A stretch of 64,000 bases of DNA from Brevibacterium zhoupengii (GCF_021117425.1 NZ_CP088298.1:2790001-2854000); one strand, 5' to 3'. Numbered from the stretch's first letter, positions 27,186 through 37,212 are shown. The notes: generated from the letters alone by a model not told the origin. Program-made: numbers and translations.

Positions 27186-29759
27186 TCAGCTTCTCACTTC
27201 GGCGCCGTGGCGTTCGGCGGCCAGCTTCGTCGCAGCCTCACGCATCGCCGAGGCGTCGTCGGCCTTCAGTGTGCGGTCGGCGGCACGGAAGGTCAGGCGG
27301 AATGCCAGGGACTTCTTGCCTTCGGGCAGTTGGTCACCGGTGTAGAGGTCGAAGGTCTCGAGCAGCTCGAGCTCCTCCCCCGCACCTTCACGAAGTGTTG
27401 CCGCCAGGGTCTGGGTTGGCAGATCCGCTTCCACGATGAGTGCGACGTCCTGGCGGGAGACCGGGTAGGTCGACAGGGCACCGTCCCAGGTGCGCAGATC
27501 ATCCTGTGCCAGCAGCGCATCGAGATCGATTTCGAAGGCCACGGTCCGGGCCGGCAGACCCAGGTTCTCGCACACCTTCGGGTGGAGTTCACCGGCATGT
27601 CCGAGTTCCTGACCATCGGCGAGGACGAACTTCGCGGCCCGTCCCGGATGCCATGGTGCGATCTGGTCGGCCTCAACAGTGACGTCGATGCCGTTGGTGC
27701 GGGCAATGCGACGCGCGGTGTCGATGACATCGGCGGCCTCGGCCTTACGACCCTTGCCCCAGACTCCGGGGAGTTCGACGTTGCCGGAGATGATGCCCGC
27801 ATAGTGGTAAGGCTGGGCGGGAACCGAAGCGTAGATCTCTTCGAGTTCCGCATCGGTGGGGTGGTAGCCGGGCAGGTGGCGTGGTCCGGGTCCAGCAGGC
27901 AGTCCCGCCGAGGTGGAGACGAGTCCCGCTTCGAACAGTGCCACGTCCTTGACTCCGCGACCGAAGTTGCGTGCCACGAGGTCGACCAACGTCGAGAGCA
28001 GGGTGGTGCGCATCAGCGGCAGGTCTTCGGACATCGGGTTCGCCAAGCGAATGTGCTTGCGGCGGATGTCGTCAGCCTCAAGGCGCAGCTGGTCATCGCG
28101 TTTGGCGCTCGTGAACGGGTAGGACAACACCTCGGTGTAACCATCGGCGGCGAGCAGGTTCGAGATCCGACGACGCGTCTTCTGCGCCTCGGTCAGTCCC
28201 TGTCCTGCCCGAGCGGATGGCTGGATCGATGGGATCTTGTCGTAGCCGCTGGTCCGGGCCACTTCCTCGATGAGATCCACATCGGCGGTGATGTCGGTGC
28301 GCCAGCTGGGAACGGTCACGGCCAATCGATCTTTGCCGACGACGTCGATGCTTGCACCGATGTCCTCGAGCCGACCGGTCACCTCGGCGGTGGTGTAGTC
28401 GACGCCGACAAGCGAACCAACACGATCGACTGGAAGCTCGATGACCGTAGGATCAGGTGCCTGGCCGACCTTAGTGGTCGCCGGGTTGATGGTGCCCCCG
28501 GCGAGTTCGACGAGCAGATCGGCGCAGCGGCGTGCGGCCACCGGGCCGAGCTTCGGGTCGACACCGCGTTCAAAGCGACGCGAGGCCTCAGAGGAGAGCT
28601 TGTGTCGGCGCGCGGTGCGGGCGATGGAAATCGGGTCGAAGTGCGCGGCCTCGATGACGATGTCGGTGGTTCCTGAGTGGACCTCCACGTCGGCGCCGCC
28701 CATGACTCCGGCCAGGCCGATGATCTTGCCACCTTCGCCACCACGGTCGGTGATGAGGAGGTCTTCGGGGTCGAGCTTGCGCTCAACGTCGTCGAGAGTG
28801 GTCAGCTTCTCCCCCGCCTGGGCCCGACGCACGACGATCTCCTCGCCGAGCAGCGCGGTGTCGTAGGCGTGCAGGGGCTGGCCGAGTTCGAGCATGACGT
28901 AGTTCGTGACATCAACGGTGAGGCTGATGGGGCGCATGCCTGCTGCGGTGAGCCGACGCTGCATCCAGAACGGGGTCTTCGCACTCGGGTCGATGCCATT
29001 GACCTGCAGCGCGGTGAACTGATCGCAGCCGATGACCTCGTTGATGGGGTTGGAGTCTTCGATGCTGACAGGGAACCCGTCAGCGGTGGGGGCGTTCACC
29101 TCGGCGACGGATGGGCTGCCGATGTCGGTGAAGGTCTGGCCCTTCATCTGCGCGTACTCGCGGGCGATGCCGCGCATGGACAGCTGGTAGCCGCGGTCGG
29201 GGGTGACATTGACGTCGAGGGTGACCTGGTCAAGTCCCAGCAGTTCGATCGCGGAGTCACCGGGTTCAGCACTCAGACCGAGGTCTGAAAGCACGATGAT
29301 GCCGTCGTGGTCGTCCCCGAGGCCGAGCTCCTTGGACGAGCAGATCATGCCGTCGGAGACGTGACCGTAGGTTTTGCGTGCCGCGATGTGGAAGTCACCG
29401 GGCAGGGTGGTGCCGGGCAGGCAGGCGACGACGAGGTCGCCTTCTGAGAAGTTGTGGGCACCGCAGATGATGCCGCGGCTGGGACGCTCGGCGCCGGGCT
29501 GAGGGTCCTTCGGGTTGTCTTCGGCTTCGTTGTGCTCAGGACCGACGTCGACGCGGCACCAGTTGATGGTCTTGCCGTTCGAGTGCTCTTCCTTGACGAG
29601 TTCGAGGACTCGGGCAACGACGAGGGGTCCGGAGATTTCGGGCCCGAAGTAGTCTTCTTCTTCCAAACCGATCGCGGCGAATTCGGCCGCCAGGGCATGG
29701 GTATCCGTATCGGCTGGGAGATCGACGTAGTCGGCCAGCCAGTTCAGTGGGACGCGCAT
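27186..29759 (-). CDS. pheT: phenylalanine--tRNA ligase beta subunit
   Basis: This 857-residue subunit has the N-terminal tRNA-binding domain (about 40-155), B3/B4 editing and B5 domains, the core-like domain and a C-terminal anticodon-binding domain (FDX-ACB) ending near residue 850. It forms an alpha2-beta2 enzyme with PheS that charges tRNA-Phe and edits mischarged Tyr. It begins one base after the pheS stop. An Asp/Glu-rich insert (EHNEAEDNPKDPQPGAERPS) lies within the tRNA-binding domain, as in other actinomycetes. Confidence 0.96.
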   Translation of the reverse strand: MRVPLNWLADYVDLPADTDTHALAAEFAAIGLEEEDYFGPEISGPLVVARVLELVKEEHSNGKTINWCRVDVGPEHNEAEDNPKDPQPGAERPSRGIICGAHNFSEGDLVVACLPGTTLPGDFHIAARKTYGHVSDGMICSSKELGLGDDHDGIIVLSDLGLSAEPGDSAIELLGLDQVTLDVNVTPDRGYQLSMRGIAREYAQMKGQTFTDIGSPSVAEVNAPTADGFPVSIEDSNPINEVIGCDQFTALQVNGIDPSAKTPFWMQRRLTAAGMRPISLTVDVTNYVMLELGQPLHAYDTALLGEEIVVRRAQAGEKLTTLDDVERKLDPEDLLITDRGGEGGKIIGLAGVMGGADVEVHSGTTDIVIEAAHFDPISIARTARRHKLSSEASRRFERGVDPKLGPVAARRCADLLVELAGGTINPATTKVGQAPDPTVIELPVDRVGSLVGVDYTTAEVTGRLEDIGASIDVVGKDRLAVTVPSWRTDITADVDLIEEVARTSGYDKIPSIQPSARAGQGLTEAQKTRRRISNLLAADGYTEVLSYPFTSAKRDDQLRLEADDIRRKHIRLANPMSEDLPLMRTTLLSTLVDLVARNFGRGVKDVALFEAGLVSTSAGLPAGPGPRHLPGYHPTDAELEEIYASVPAQPYHYAGIISGNVELPGVWGKGRKAEAADVIDTARRIARTNGIDVTVEADQIAPWHPGRAAKFVLADGQELGHAGELHPKVCENLGLPARTVAFEIDLDALLAQDDLRTWDGALSTYPVSRQDVALIVEADLPTQTLAATLREGAGEELELLETFDLYTGDQLPEGKKSLAFRLTFRAADRTLKADDASAMREAATKLAAERHGAEVRS

Positions 29760-29760
29760 A

Positions 29761-30813
<1,053 letters not shown>

Positions 30814-30971
30814 TCATATGCCTGCGTAGGTACCGTTCTTCTACCGCGCATCAGTCTATCGCCTGTGATTCGGTGCCAGGCCACCCGTCCGGATGATGTG
30901 CCATCGGGACTTCGCCTGGGTCTGTGACCTGGCTCATCGAGACCTGTTGTCAGAAGATGTAGTGTCGAAGG

Positions 30972-32627
30972 ATGACGACTCAGCGAGCTTCCGATGTCAT
31001 GGTCAAGGCCCTGGAGAACGAGGGAGTCGAACGCATCTTCGGCATCCCCGGTGAGGAGAATATCGACTTCATCGATTCTCTGCGCCAGTCCTCCATCGAA
31101 TTCGTCCTCACCCGCCACGAACAGGCCGCTGCCTTCATGGCCGCGACCTACGGGCGCCTGACCGGCAAACCGGGGGTGTGTCTGACCACCCTGGGCCCGG
31201 GTGCACTCAACTTGGCGACCGGGGCCGCCTACGCCCACCTCGGTGGGATGCCGGTGATCATGATCACCGGACAGAAGGGAATCCGCACGGCCGAGCAGGC
31301 ACGCTTCCAGATCGTCAATACCGTGGCGACGATGAAGCCGCTGACGAAAGACAGCCGTCAGATCACTTCGCCGAGGATGATCCCCACCATGATCAGGGAG
31401 GCCTTCCGCGTCGCCCAGTCCGAACGACCGGGTCCTGTGCACCTGGAACTCCCGGAGGACATCGCCGCGATGCCACTGGAGCAGAGCGAACTCGTGCAAC
31501 CGCACACCAATGGACGCGCCACGGCCAGCGACGATGCCATCGATGCCGCCGCCCAGGTGATCCGGACCGCGAAGCGACCGCTGCTCATGCTCGGCGCCGA
31601 TGCCTCACGTTCGGACGCCAGCGAGGCTCTGTCGAGATTCGTCTCCCGGGTGCGCATCCCCTACTTCACCACGCAGATGGGCAAAGGAACCGTGTCCGGC
31701 TCGTCCGATCTGTACATGGGCACCGCGGCTCTGACCAGCCGTGACTACGTCCATGACGCGATCGAGAAGGCCGACGTCATCGTCACCATCGGCCACGATA
31801 CGACCGAGAAGCCACCGTTTACGATGGATGAGAACGGACCGACTGTCGTCCACGTCGGCTACCGGGCAGCCGTCGTCGAGCAGGTCTACTTCCCGCAGGT
31901 TGAGACCATCGGTGACCTCGGGCCCAGCCTCGACCGTCTCGCCGTGGAACTCGTCGGACACGTGCCCAATGCCGGAGCACTGTTGCCGATGCGGGCAGGA
32001 ATTCTGGAGAAGATCGAAGAACGGTCGAACGATGAGCGCTTCATCCCGCAGCGCATCGTGTCCGAGGTGCGCAAGGTCATGCCCGTTGACGGGGTCGTCG
32101 CCCTCGACAACGGCATGTACAAGATCTGGTTCGCCCGAAACTACCGCACCACGAGGGCCAACACACTCCTCCTCGACAATGCACTTGCCACCATGGGTGC
32201 CGGCCTCCCCTCGGCCATGGCAGCGAAGCTGACCTACCCGGAACGCCGGGTCATGGCAGTCGTCGGAGATGGCGGGTTCATGATGAACAGCCAGGAGATG
32301 GAGACCGCGGTGCGACTGGGCCTCGACCTCGTCGTACTCGTCCTCGAAGACAGCTCCTACGGCATGATCCGGTGGAAGCAGGCTGTCGACGGCATGCCCG
32401 ACTATGGGCTGACCTTCGGCAACCCGGAGTTCGTCGCCTACGCCGAGTCCTACGGGGCTACCGGGCACCGGCTTGAGAATGTCGACGACATGCATGACGT
32501 CCTCGAGTCCGCCTTTGCCGCCGGCGGAGTCCACCTTGTGGTCATACCCGTGGACTATTCGGAGAACGAGCGAGTGCTCATCGACGAACTGGGTCAGCGG
32601 GAGGCTGCGGCGCTGGACGCGCAGTAG
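30972..32627 (+). CDS. thiamine-diphosphate-dependent acetolactate synthase-like enzyme
   Basis: This 551-residue enzyme has the three TPP-enzyme domains. The N-terminal domain carries the catalytic Glu in RHEQAAAFMA and the C-terminal domain carries the Mg/TPP motif GDGGFMMNSQEMETAVRL. The overall pattern matches catabolic acetolactate synthases (AlsS-like) and benzoylformate-type decarboxylases. No FAD-type regulatory partner (ilvN) is adjacent, which favours a catabolic role. It lies in the insert between the trmH-type gene and pheS. Acetolactate formation is likely but not certain. Confidence 0.82.
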   Translation: MTTQRASDVMVKALENEGVERIFGIPGEENIDFIDSLRQSSIEFVLTRHEQAAAFMAATYGRLTGKPGVCLTTLGPGALNLATGAAYAHLGGMPVIMITGQKGIRTAEQARFQIVNTVATMKPLTKDSRQITSPRMIPTMIREAFRVAQSERPGPVHLELPEDIAAMPLEQSELVQPHTNGRATASDDAIDAAAQVIRTAKRPLLMLGADASRSDASEALSRFVSRVRIPYFTTQMGKGTVSGSSDLYMGTAALTSRDYVHDAIEKADVIVTIGHDTTEKPPFTMDENGPTVVHVGYRAAVVEQVYFPQVETIGDLGPSLDRLAVELVGHVPNAGALLPMRAGILEKIEERSNDERFIPQRIVSEVRKVMPVDGVVALDNGMYKIWFARNYRTTRANTLLLDNALATMGAGLPSAMAAKLTYPERRVMAVVGDGGFMMNSQEMETAVRLGLDLVVLVLEDSSYGMIRWKQAVDGMPDYGLTFGNPEFVAYAESYGATGHRLENVDDMHDVLESAFAAGGVHLVVIPVDYSENERVLIDELGQREAAALDAQ

Positions 32628-32669
32628 GGCTGGGCGAACGGCCCGGGTGGGCGAACGGTCGGATTGGCC

Positions 32670-33020
32670 TCACGGGTCGACTGATCTCGCGGCACCATTT
32701 GCCGCTCTGACGGCGAGTACAGCGCCGACGAGGATGAGGACCCACCCGAGCAGAGCCAGTATGTGCCACGCTGCCGTGGCGTTCGAGAGTTCAACGCACA
32801 GTAATGCCACGGCGTGGCCGATGCCGATGACAACCATGCCGAAGAGATAGGGAACACCCGCTCGTTGGCCTGCCTCCCATGCGGCATCGGAGGCCAGCGT
32901 GTGCCGCGTGCGTATTCCTATCGCAGAGTTCTTGCCGATCGCCTGTCTGCGCACAGCGACGATCAGAACGACGCTGACTGCTGCCACGATCAGGTAACCC
33001 GCCATGGGTGCGTAGAACAT
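32670..33020 (-). CDS. SdpI family integral membrane protein
   Basis: This 116-residue protein has three TM helices (about 5-24, 56-79 and 84-107) and the SdpI family box between them: NSAIGIRTRHTLASDAAWEA. SdpI of B. subtilis gives immunity to the secreted toxin SDP, though many SdpI-like proteins have no known toxin. It is divergent from a small secreted protein gene at 33358, which makes a toxin-immunity pair possible. The C-terminus is Ala-rich and cytoplasmic. Confidence 0.82.
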   Translation of the reverse strand: MFYAPMAGYLIVAAVSVVLIVAVRRQAIGKNSAIGIRTRHTLASDAAWEAGQRAGVPYLFGMVVIGIGHAVALLCVELSNATAAWHILALLGWVLILVGAVLAVRAANGAARSVDP

Positions 33021-33357
33021 CAGTGCTGCTCCTCCTTACCCCGAACTATCGTCGGCCATTGTCAGTCCACGCCGAGCAAATTTGTCCCCGTTGCCTCGAC
33101 GGGAAATACTGACCCAGCGTAGAACGACCGGATGCGAGACTAGCCGAGCATGCCATCCTCGAGGCGGTCAGCCTGGGCCGCACGAACTCTCATCATGAGC
33201 ACTTTAAACCGGACTCGCAGGGTACGGTGGCGGCGGTCGTTGCAGTCTCGTCACCGTTCACCCAAACCAGGCACCTCGCTTCGAGTCACCTCGCGTTGAG
33301 GCTACGTAGCGTTGTCATCGCCCACTGGAAACACAACTATCACACCCAGGAGAAATG
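33021..33357. other. divergent intergenic region, promoters expected
   Basis: These 337 bp between the SdpI-family gene and the small secreted protein gene contain no supported gene. They must hold the promoters of both. AGGAG (33348-33352) is the RBS of the secreted protein gene. Confidence 0.4.
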
Positions 33358-33654
33358 ATGACGACTCGCATCCGATCGAAAGTGGCCGTCGTGGCTCTCG
33401 CGCTTGCTACTTCTGCAACCCTTTTCAGTGCCTCTCCGGCGGCCGCCTCCCCAACCTACGGTTGGGGCATCTCGGTCCCCGGTGCCAAGAGCAAGTGCCT
33501 GTCGGCCACAAACAAGAAGATCCACGAGATCAGAACGGACGGTGGATCCATCGTCAAGAGTTCTATCTGCAAATTTGCGCTCGGGAAGAACCCTGCCACG
33601 GGCAAGCCCATCATCTACCATTCGACGAATCTCAGTTGGAAGCCTAGGTACTGA
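33358..33654 (+). CDS. small secreted cationic protein, possible antimicrobial peptide
   Basis: This 98-residue protein has a Sec signal peptide: basic MTTRIRSK, a hydrophobic core, and a likely signal peptidase site after SPAAA near residue 29. The mature part of about 68 residues is Lys-rich with two Cys (in KCLSA and ICKFA) that could form one disulfide. ATG 33358 was chosen because AGGAG (33348-33352) is then five bases away; the preceding ATG 33355 is too close. It is followed by a hairpin (33670-33694). No family was recognised. The divergent SdpI-family gene suggests a toxin role, which is inference. Confidence 0.72.
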   Translation: MTTRIRSKVAVVALALATSATLFSASPAAASPTYGWGISVPGAKSKCLSATNKKIHEIRTDGGSIVKSSICKFALGKNPATGKPIIYHSTNLSWKPRY

Positions 33655-33669
33655 TCGCACCCGCTGGAC

Positions 33670-33694
33670 GGCCCGCGTCGACACTGCGCGGGCC
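33670..33694. terminator. hairpin between convergent genes
   Basis: GGCCCGC and GCGGGCC arms enclose an 11-base loop 16 bp after the secreted protein stop and 24 bp before the pentapeptide gene stop. There is no long T-run, so termination could be bidirectional and weak. Confidence 0.45.
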
Positions 33695-33717
33695 GACCCC
33701 CAGCAATGTTGGCCCGA

Positions 33718-34377
33718 TCATTCGACCGTAATACCGAGTTCGCTGGCGAAGAGTTCGGCGAAGAGCATCATCTGCATCTCATCGATGGTGGCACCCCGCA
33801 GCGAGTGGACGCCCGAGATCTTATGCGGCTGCAGACCCCGCAGATCCACATTGCCCAAGGTTGCGCTCTCGCACTGCAGCACCCCGACTCTCGAACCGGG
33901 GAAGGACACTCTGTTGGCTTTGGCCCGGTCGAGATCGATCTCGTCGATGACGCAGTCGCGGAATTCGACGTCGGTGAGTTTGGCCCCGCGGAGGTTGAGA
34001 TAGGAGATTCGACAGTTGCTGAGAACGACTTTCTCCCACACGCTGTCATGAACCACTCCTGCACCGATCCGCGTGCCCGAGATCTCAGTGTGGACCAGAC
34101 TCCCCCGCGGCATTGTCCAGGTGTCGGCCCGGCAGTCCTCGATTCTGCTGCCGGAGAACCGTGCACCGGTGAGGTTCACGGGAGACTCGGCGTCACCGAA
34201 GTTCACCCTGGACAACGAGGAGTCCAGGTACGTGGCCTGGGTGGAATCCACCTCGGCGAGGTCAAGGTCCTTCAACTCCATGCCCTCGAGAAACTCCTCC
34301 GGACCGATGTCGCCGAGGTAGCCGGGCGTCAAGTTCGTCAGCTTGATCTTCGGTGCGCGTGGAGCTTCAGTCGTCAT
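33718..34377 (-). CDS. pentapeptide repeat protein
   Basis: This 219-residue protein shows repeated A(D/N)Lxx-type five-residue units from about residue 20 to 190, for example LRGAKLTDVEFRDC and LSRVNFGDAE, predicted to fold as a right-handed quadrilateral beta-helix. The start is placed at ATG 34377; the frame is open to 34425, where a GTG exists, but similarity to a folded start (APKIKLTNL) begins here. Family members include DNA mimics that protect gyrase, but most have no known role. It is divergent from the VOC gene. Confidence 0.85.
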   Translation of the reverse strand: MTTEAPRAPKIKLTNLTPGYLGDIGPEEFLEGMELKDLDLAEVDSTQATYLDSSLSRVNFGDAESPVNLTGARFSGSRIEDCRADTWTMPRGSLVHTEISGTRIGAGVVHDSVWEKVVLSNCRISYLNLRGAKLTDVEFRDCVIDEIDLDRAKANRVSFPGSRVGVLQCESATLGNVDLRGLQPHKISGVHSLRGATIDEMQMMLFAELFASELGITVE

Positions 34378-34458
34378 GGTCTCTACCGTATCGGGACGTG
34401 CTGGCTCAGACGATGCAGCAACCAACCGAGTCTTCCCACGATCACTAGACTAGGTCGC

Positions 34459-34875
34459 ATGAATCCTTTGACGACGGTCCTGTCACTGCCCGTTTCTGAC
34501 CCCCAGAAGACCACAGACTTCTACCGCGATGGCCTCGGCCTCGACACCGAGGGAGTTGAGGATGGCATCGTTGCCTTCGAGCTCCCTAATCTTTCGATCT
34601 TCTTCATTGAAGCAACCGAATACGGAAAGTACCTTCAGCAATCCGGTCAGAATATCGGGCAGTACCCTGCTCCCGGCGCCAGCATCATCTCCTGCGCCTT
34701 CGCAACGCCCGGGGAAATCGACGAGGTCCTCACCAAAGCAGTGGCCGCTGGTGGTTCAGCTGACCCCGCCGAAGACGTCGACGACTCCTATATGGGCTAC
34801 TTCGCCGACCCCGACGGGTATGTCTGGGAACTCGTCGCCAATGAGCACACCGCCCGGGCCGCAGCGGCTGAGTAG
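34459..34875 (+). CDS. VOC (glyoxalase/bleomycin resistance) superfamily protein
   Basis: This 138-residue protein begins MNPLTTVLSLPVSDPQKTTD, the normal start of a VOC fold, and ends with the second half-motif YFADPDGYVWEL. The frame is open far upstream, but ATG 34459 follows TAGACT directly, as in leaderless actinobacterial genes. VOC proteins are metal-dependent enzymes or drug-binding proteins; the exact function is unknown. Its last codons lie in the duplicated segment (34866-34922). Confidence 0.85.
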   Translation: MNPLTTVLSLPVSDPQKTTDFYRDGLGLDTEGVEDGIVAFELPNLSIFFIEATEYGKYLQQSGQNIGQYPAPGASIISCAFATPGEIDEVLTKAVAAGGSADPAEDVDDSYMGYFADPDGYVWELVANEHTARAAAAE

Positions 34876-34922
34876 ACTCACATCCGCTGGTTGCGAGCAC
34901 TCTCGTAGATGCACACGCTGGC
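34866..34922. repeat. 57-bp direct repeat, copy A
   Basis: The sequence is repeated at 35389-35445 with one mismatch, exactly 523 bp away. It spans the end of the VOC gene and the final codons of a trmH-type 3' end. Beyond it the similarity continues at lower identity to about 34994. Confidence 0.85.
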
Positions 34923-34994
34923 GGCTGTGGCGAGGTTGACGCTTTCGGCCCTAGCGTAAATCAGCACGGCTACCGATGAGTCGCAGGGGTCGAA
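34878..34994 (-). pseudogene. duplicated 3' end of the trmH-type methyltransferase gene
   Basis: The minus strand encodes 38 residues ending in VNLATAASVCIYESARNQRM and a stop, matching the C-terminus of the intact methyltransferase (35401) nearly exactly. The region before it (VAVLIYARAES) is similar but not identical to VPIYGKAES. Differences are mainly synonymous or conservative, so this is a diverged copy from a related gene, not a recent duplicate. No start codon belongs to it. The arrangement is that expected when DNA inserts at the 3' end of a gene. Confidence 0.8.
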
Positions 34995-35012
34995 GTCTTC
35001 CACCGACGCAGG

Positions 35013-35282
35013 CTAAGCCGACGGCGCCCCGGCTGGCAACGGCTGTACAAAGTCGAACCGTCTCTTTGCGCGGAAGTAACTAACAAGGTCCGTGAAAACT
35101 AGAGCGGACATCGTCGCAGAGATGAGCAGGCGTGGGACCGAGGGCGAAGAGCTGGTACCGAAGTTGATGGCCCAGAACAGTGCGGCGACCGCGATGCATA
35201 GCAGGACAGAGTTCAGCACGTCACGCACGCACTTCGCGTGGAGTTCCGACAGCGACTGCGGCCGAATTTTCGTGCCAGGCAT
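35013..35282 (-). CDS. small membrane protein, 89 aa (uncertain)
   Basis: An open frame begins at ATG 35282 and encodes about two TM helices (LNSVLLCIAVAALFWAI and a second near LLISATMSALVFTDLVS) followed by a basic stretch FRAKRRF. No family was recognised and the RBS is weak (GAGCG region). It is the only gene-like frame in the 523-bp segment between the two direct repeats, so it could be a small cargo gene. Confidence 0.45.
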   Translation of the reverse strand: MPGTKIRPQSLSELHAKCVRDVLNSVLLCIAVAALFWAINFGTSSSPSVPRLLISATMSALVFTDLVSYFRAKRRFDFVQPLPAGAPSA

Positions 35283-35388
35283 TGCTTCGCTCCGTCCTGC
35301 GTCTCACCCATAAACAAACAGGTACCTTGCGTTCAACGCTAGCAGACGTCGCTCTGATCTGGAACACATGCTCGGCGCAGGCCGGAGT

Positions 35389-35445
35389 GGCTGAGTAGGC
35401 TCACATCCGCTGGTTGCGAGCACTCTCGTAGATGCACACGCTGGC
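35389..35445. repeat. 57-bp direct repeat, copy B
   Basis: This is the second copy of the repeat at 34866-34922, located at the 3' end of the intact trmH-type gene. It includes the stop codon and the last codons of that gene. Confidence 0.85.
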
Positions 35446-36291
35446 AGCAGTCGCCAGGTTGAGGCTCTCAGCCTTACCGTAGATCGGCACGGCGGCCGAG
35501 GCGTCACAGAGCTGGAGGTCCTCGTCCTTCATCCCCCAGGCTTCGTTGCCGAATACCCAGGCGGTGCGAGCAGTCAGATCGAGTCCGCTGTCCCAGGGAT
35601 GGTGGATGTCGTGAGACTGTTCGTTGGCGTCGGCGGCGAGCACCTGCAGGCCGCGGGCGCGAGCCAGTTCAGTCACCTCGGCGAGCCCGACCCCGGTGAC
35701 CACGGGAACATGGAACAGGGAGCCAGCAGTCGAGCGGACTGTCTTGTCGTTGTAGATGTCGACGCTTGACGAGGTGAGGACCACGGCGTCGGCCCCTGCG
35801 GCATCGGCGAGACGGATGATCGTGCCGGCGTTGCCGGGGTCACGGACCTGGGAGAGGACGACGATGAGCTGTGCTTCCTTGTCGATGACCGAGGTCAGAT
35901 CGACGTCGATGCGTTCGCAGACGGCGACGACGCCCTGTGAGTTCACCGTTGCCGACAGCTCGGTGAGCACCTCATCGGTGATGATGTTCCAGCGGATGTC
36001 GCAGTCCTTGACGGTCTCGACAAACTCCGAATGCGCCCCGGCGGCTTCCTCTGTGATGAAGAGTTCGATGACCGCGCCGCGCGGATCAGCATTGGACCCC
36101 ACCCAGTCCGGAACGCCGGGTGCCTGGCCAGGAAGGCCCAGCTCTGCATGCCGTTCCAGAGCCTCACGCACGGCCTGGGGTCCCTCCACGAGGAACTGGC
36201 CCATCGTCTTGCGGCTGTGGCGCTTGAGCAGCTTGACCGCGTTCTTGACCCGTTTCGAATTCGGTGAGGAGATGGCGTCTGGAAGTTTCAT
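35401..36291 (-). CDS. TrmH/SpoU family RNA 2'-O-methyltransferase
   Basis: This 296-residue enzyme has an N-terminal substrate-binding part (about 1-130) and a C-terminal SpoU domain with the knot motifs QVRDPGNAGTIIRLADA, FGNEAWGM and AESLNLATAAS. It transfers methyl from SAM to ribose of rRNA or tRNA. Its position just after rplT in the infC-rpmI-rplT block is conserved in related actinomycetes. It begins 125 bp after rplT beyond a strong terminator, so it has its own promoter or relies on read-through. Its 3' end is duplicated further left. Confidence 0.92.
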   Translation of the reverse strand: MKLPDAISSPNSKRVKNAVKLLKRHSRKTMGQFLVEGPQAVREALERHAELGLPGQAPGVPDWVGSNADPRGAVIELFITEEAAGAHSEFVETVKDCDIRWNIITDEVLTELSATVNSQGVVAVCERIDVDLTSVIDKEAQLIVVLSQVRDPGNAGTIIRLADAAGADAVVLTSSSVDIYNDKTVRSTAGSLFHVPVVTGVGLAEVTELARARGLQVLAADANEQSHDIHHPWDSGLDLTARTAWVFGNEAWGMKDEDLQLCDASAAVPIYGKAESLNLATAASVCIYESARNQRM

Positions 36292-36361
36292 GGAATTCGC
36301 TGACCCGCATTCTTGCTGGAGGGACTACTGGCTATCGGAGGTATTGGTGCTGGGACAAAAT

Positions 36362-36396
36362 CAACGGCCCCGAACCAAGTAAGTTCGGGGCCGTTG
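36362..36396 (-). terminator. terminator of the infC-rpmI-rplT operon
   Basis: CAACGGCCCCGAAC and GTTCGGGGCCGTTG form a perfect 14-bp stem with a 7-base loop, 20 bp after the rplT stop, followed on the minus strand by ATTTTGT. It is strong enough to end the ribosomal protein transcript. Confidence 0.85.
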
Positions 36397-36416
36397 AAAG
36401 TGTGAGGACCGGCAGC

Positions 36417-36806
36417 TCAGGCTGCGGCGGTCTTCGCTGCGTTGACGTCAGCCGGGAGGGCTTCCTTGGCAACCTTGATCAGGTGCGCGAAGGTGGCTGA
36501 ATCGTTGACAGCGAGCTCGGCGAGCATACGGCGGTCAACCTCGACGCCAGCGGCCTTGAGGCCCTGGATGAAGCGGTTGTACGTCATGCCGTTGGCGCGA
36601 GCACCAGCGTTGATGCGCTGGATCCACAGGCGACGGAAGTCACCCTTGCGGGCGCGACGGTCACGGTAGCTGTAGACCAGCGAGTGGATGACCTGTTCTT
36701 TGGCCTTGCGGTACAGGCGTGAGCGCTGTCCGCGGTAGCCGCTTGCCCGGTCAAGGATGACCCGGCGCTTCTTGTGAGCGTTGACCGCTCTCTTAACACG
36801 TGCCAC
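36417..36806 (-). CDS. rplT: 50S ribosomal protein L20
   Basis: This 129-residue basic protein begins [15 protein letters not shown], the classic L20 N-terminus, and is of normal length with a slightly extended Ala-rich tail. It binds 23S rRNA early in 50S assembly and in some bacteria represses its own operon. It is the third gene of infC-rpmI-rplT. RBS-like AGGAG precedes the start. Confidence 0.97.
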   Translation of the reverse strand: MARVKRAVNAHKKRRVILDRASGYRGQRSRLYRKAKEQVIHSLVYSYRDRRARKGDFRRLWIQRINAGARANGMTYNRFIQGLKAAGVEVDRRMLAELAVNDSATFAHLIKVAKEALPADVNAAKTAAA

Positions 36807-36907
36807 GTGTTACTCCTTCAAAGTTGGTTCAACCGGCGGTGCCGGAGTCTGGTTCAAGCTGTGGGAACCACATCAGTGGCTGCCCGGGATGGAGACCCGA
36901 AAGGGTC

Positions 36908-37114
36908 TCACCTGCCCTTGAGCTTGCCCAGAAGCTTGCGGGCTTTGGCGCGATCTCCGCCGGTGAGGACCTGGTCCTCGGCAACGCGACGCTTACGGGC
37001 CGAGGACTTGCCCTCGAACTTGTGCTGGTTGTTCACGCCTTCACGCATGATCTTGCCAGTACCCGTCACACGCATGCGCTTCTTGGCGCTGCTGTTCGTC
37101 TTCTGCTTCGGCAT
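36908..37114 (-). CDS. rpmI: 50S ribosomal protein L35
   Basis: This 68-residue basic protein begins MPKQKTNSSAKKRMRVTG, typical of L35. It lies between infC and rplT with gaps of about 100 bp on each side. A GGAG element precedes the start. Confidence 0.96.
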   Translation of the reverse strand: MPKQKTNSSAKKRMRVTGTGKIMREGVNNQHKFEGKSSARKRRVAEDQVLTGGDRAKARKLLGKLKGR

Positions 37115-37212
37115 CGAGCCGTTCTCCTTTGCATTTCGTTGTCGGTGGCGACCACCGGCAACTACTTCACACGCTGAAACCGTTCAGGCTCCAGCGAATC
37201 GGTACTTACTTC

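Noticed and set aside
27018..28676. 552-codon open frame on the + strand
   Set aside because: It is antisense to pheT, which is certain; long antisense frames are normal in high-GC genes, and its composition (Gly/Arg/Asp-rich) is that of a shadow frame.
31605..32534. 309-codon - strand frame
   Set aside because: It is antisense to the acetolactate-synthase-type gene.
33706..34458. 251-codon extension of the VOC protein
   Set aside because: It is antisense to the pentapeptide repeat gene, and VOC proteins start at the MNPLTTVLSL position.
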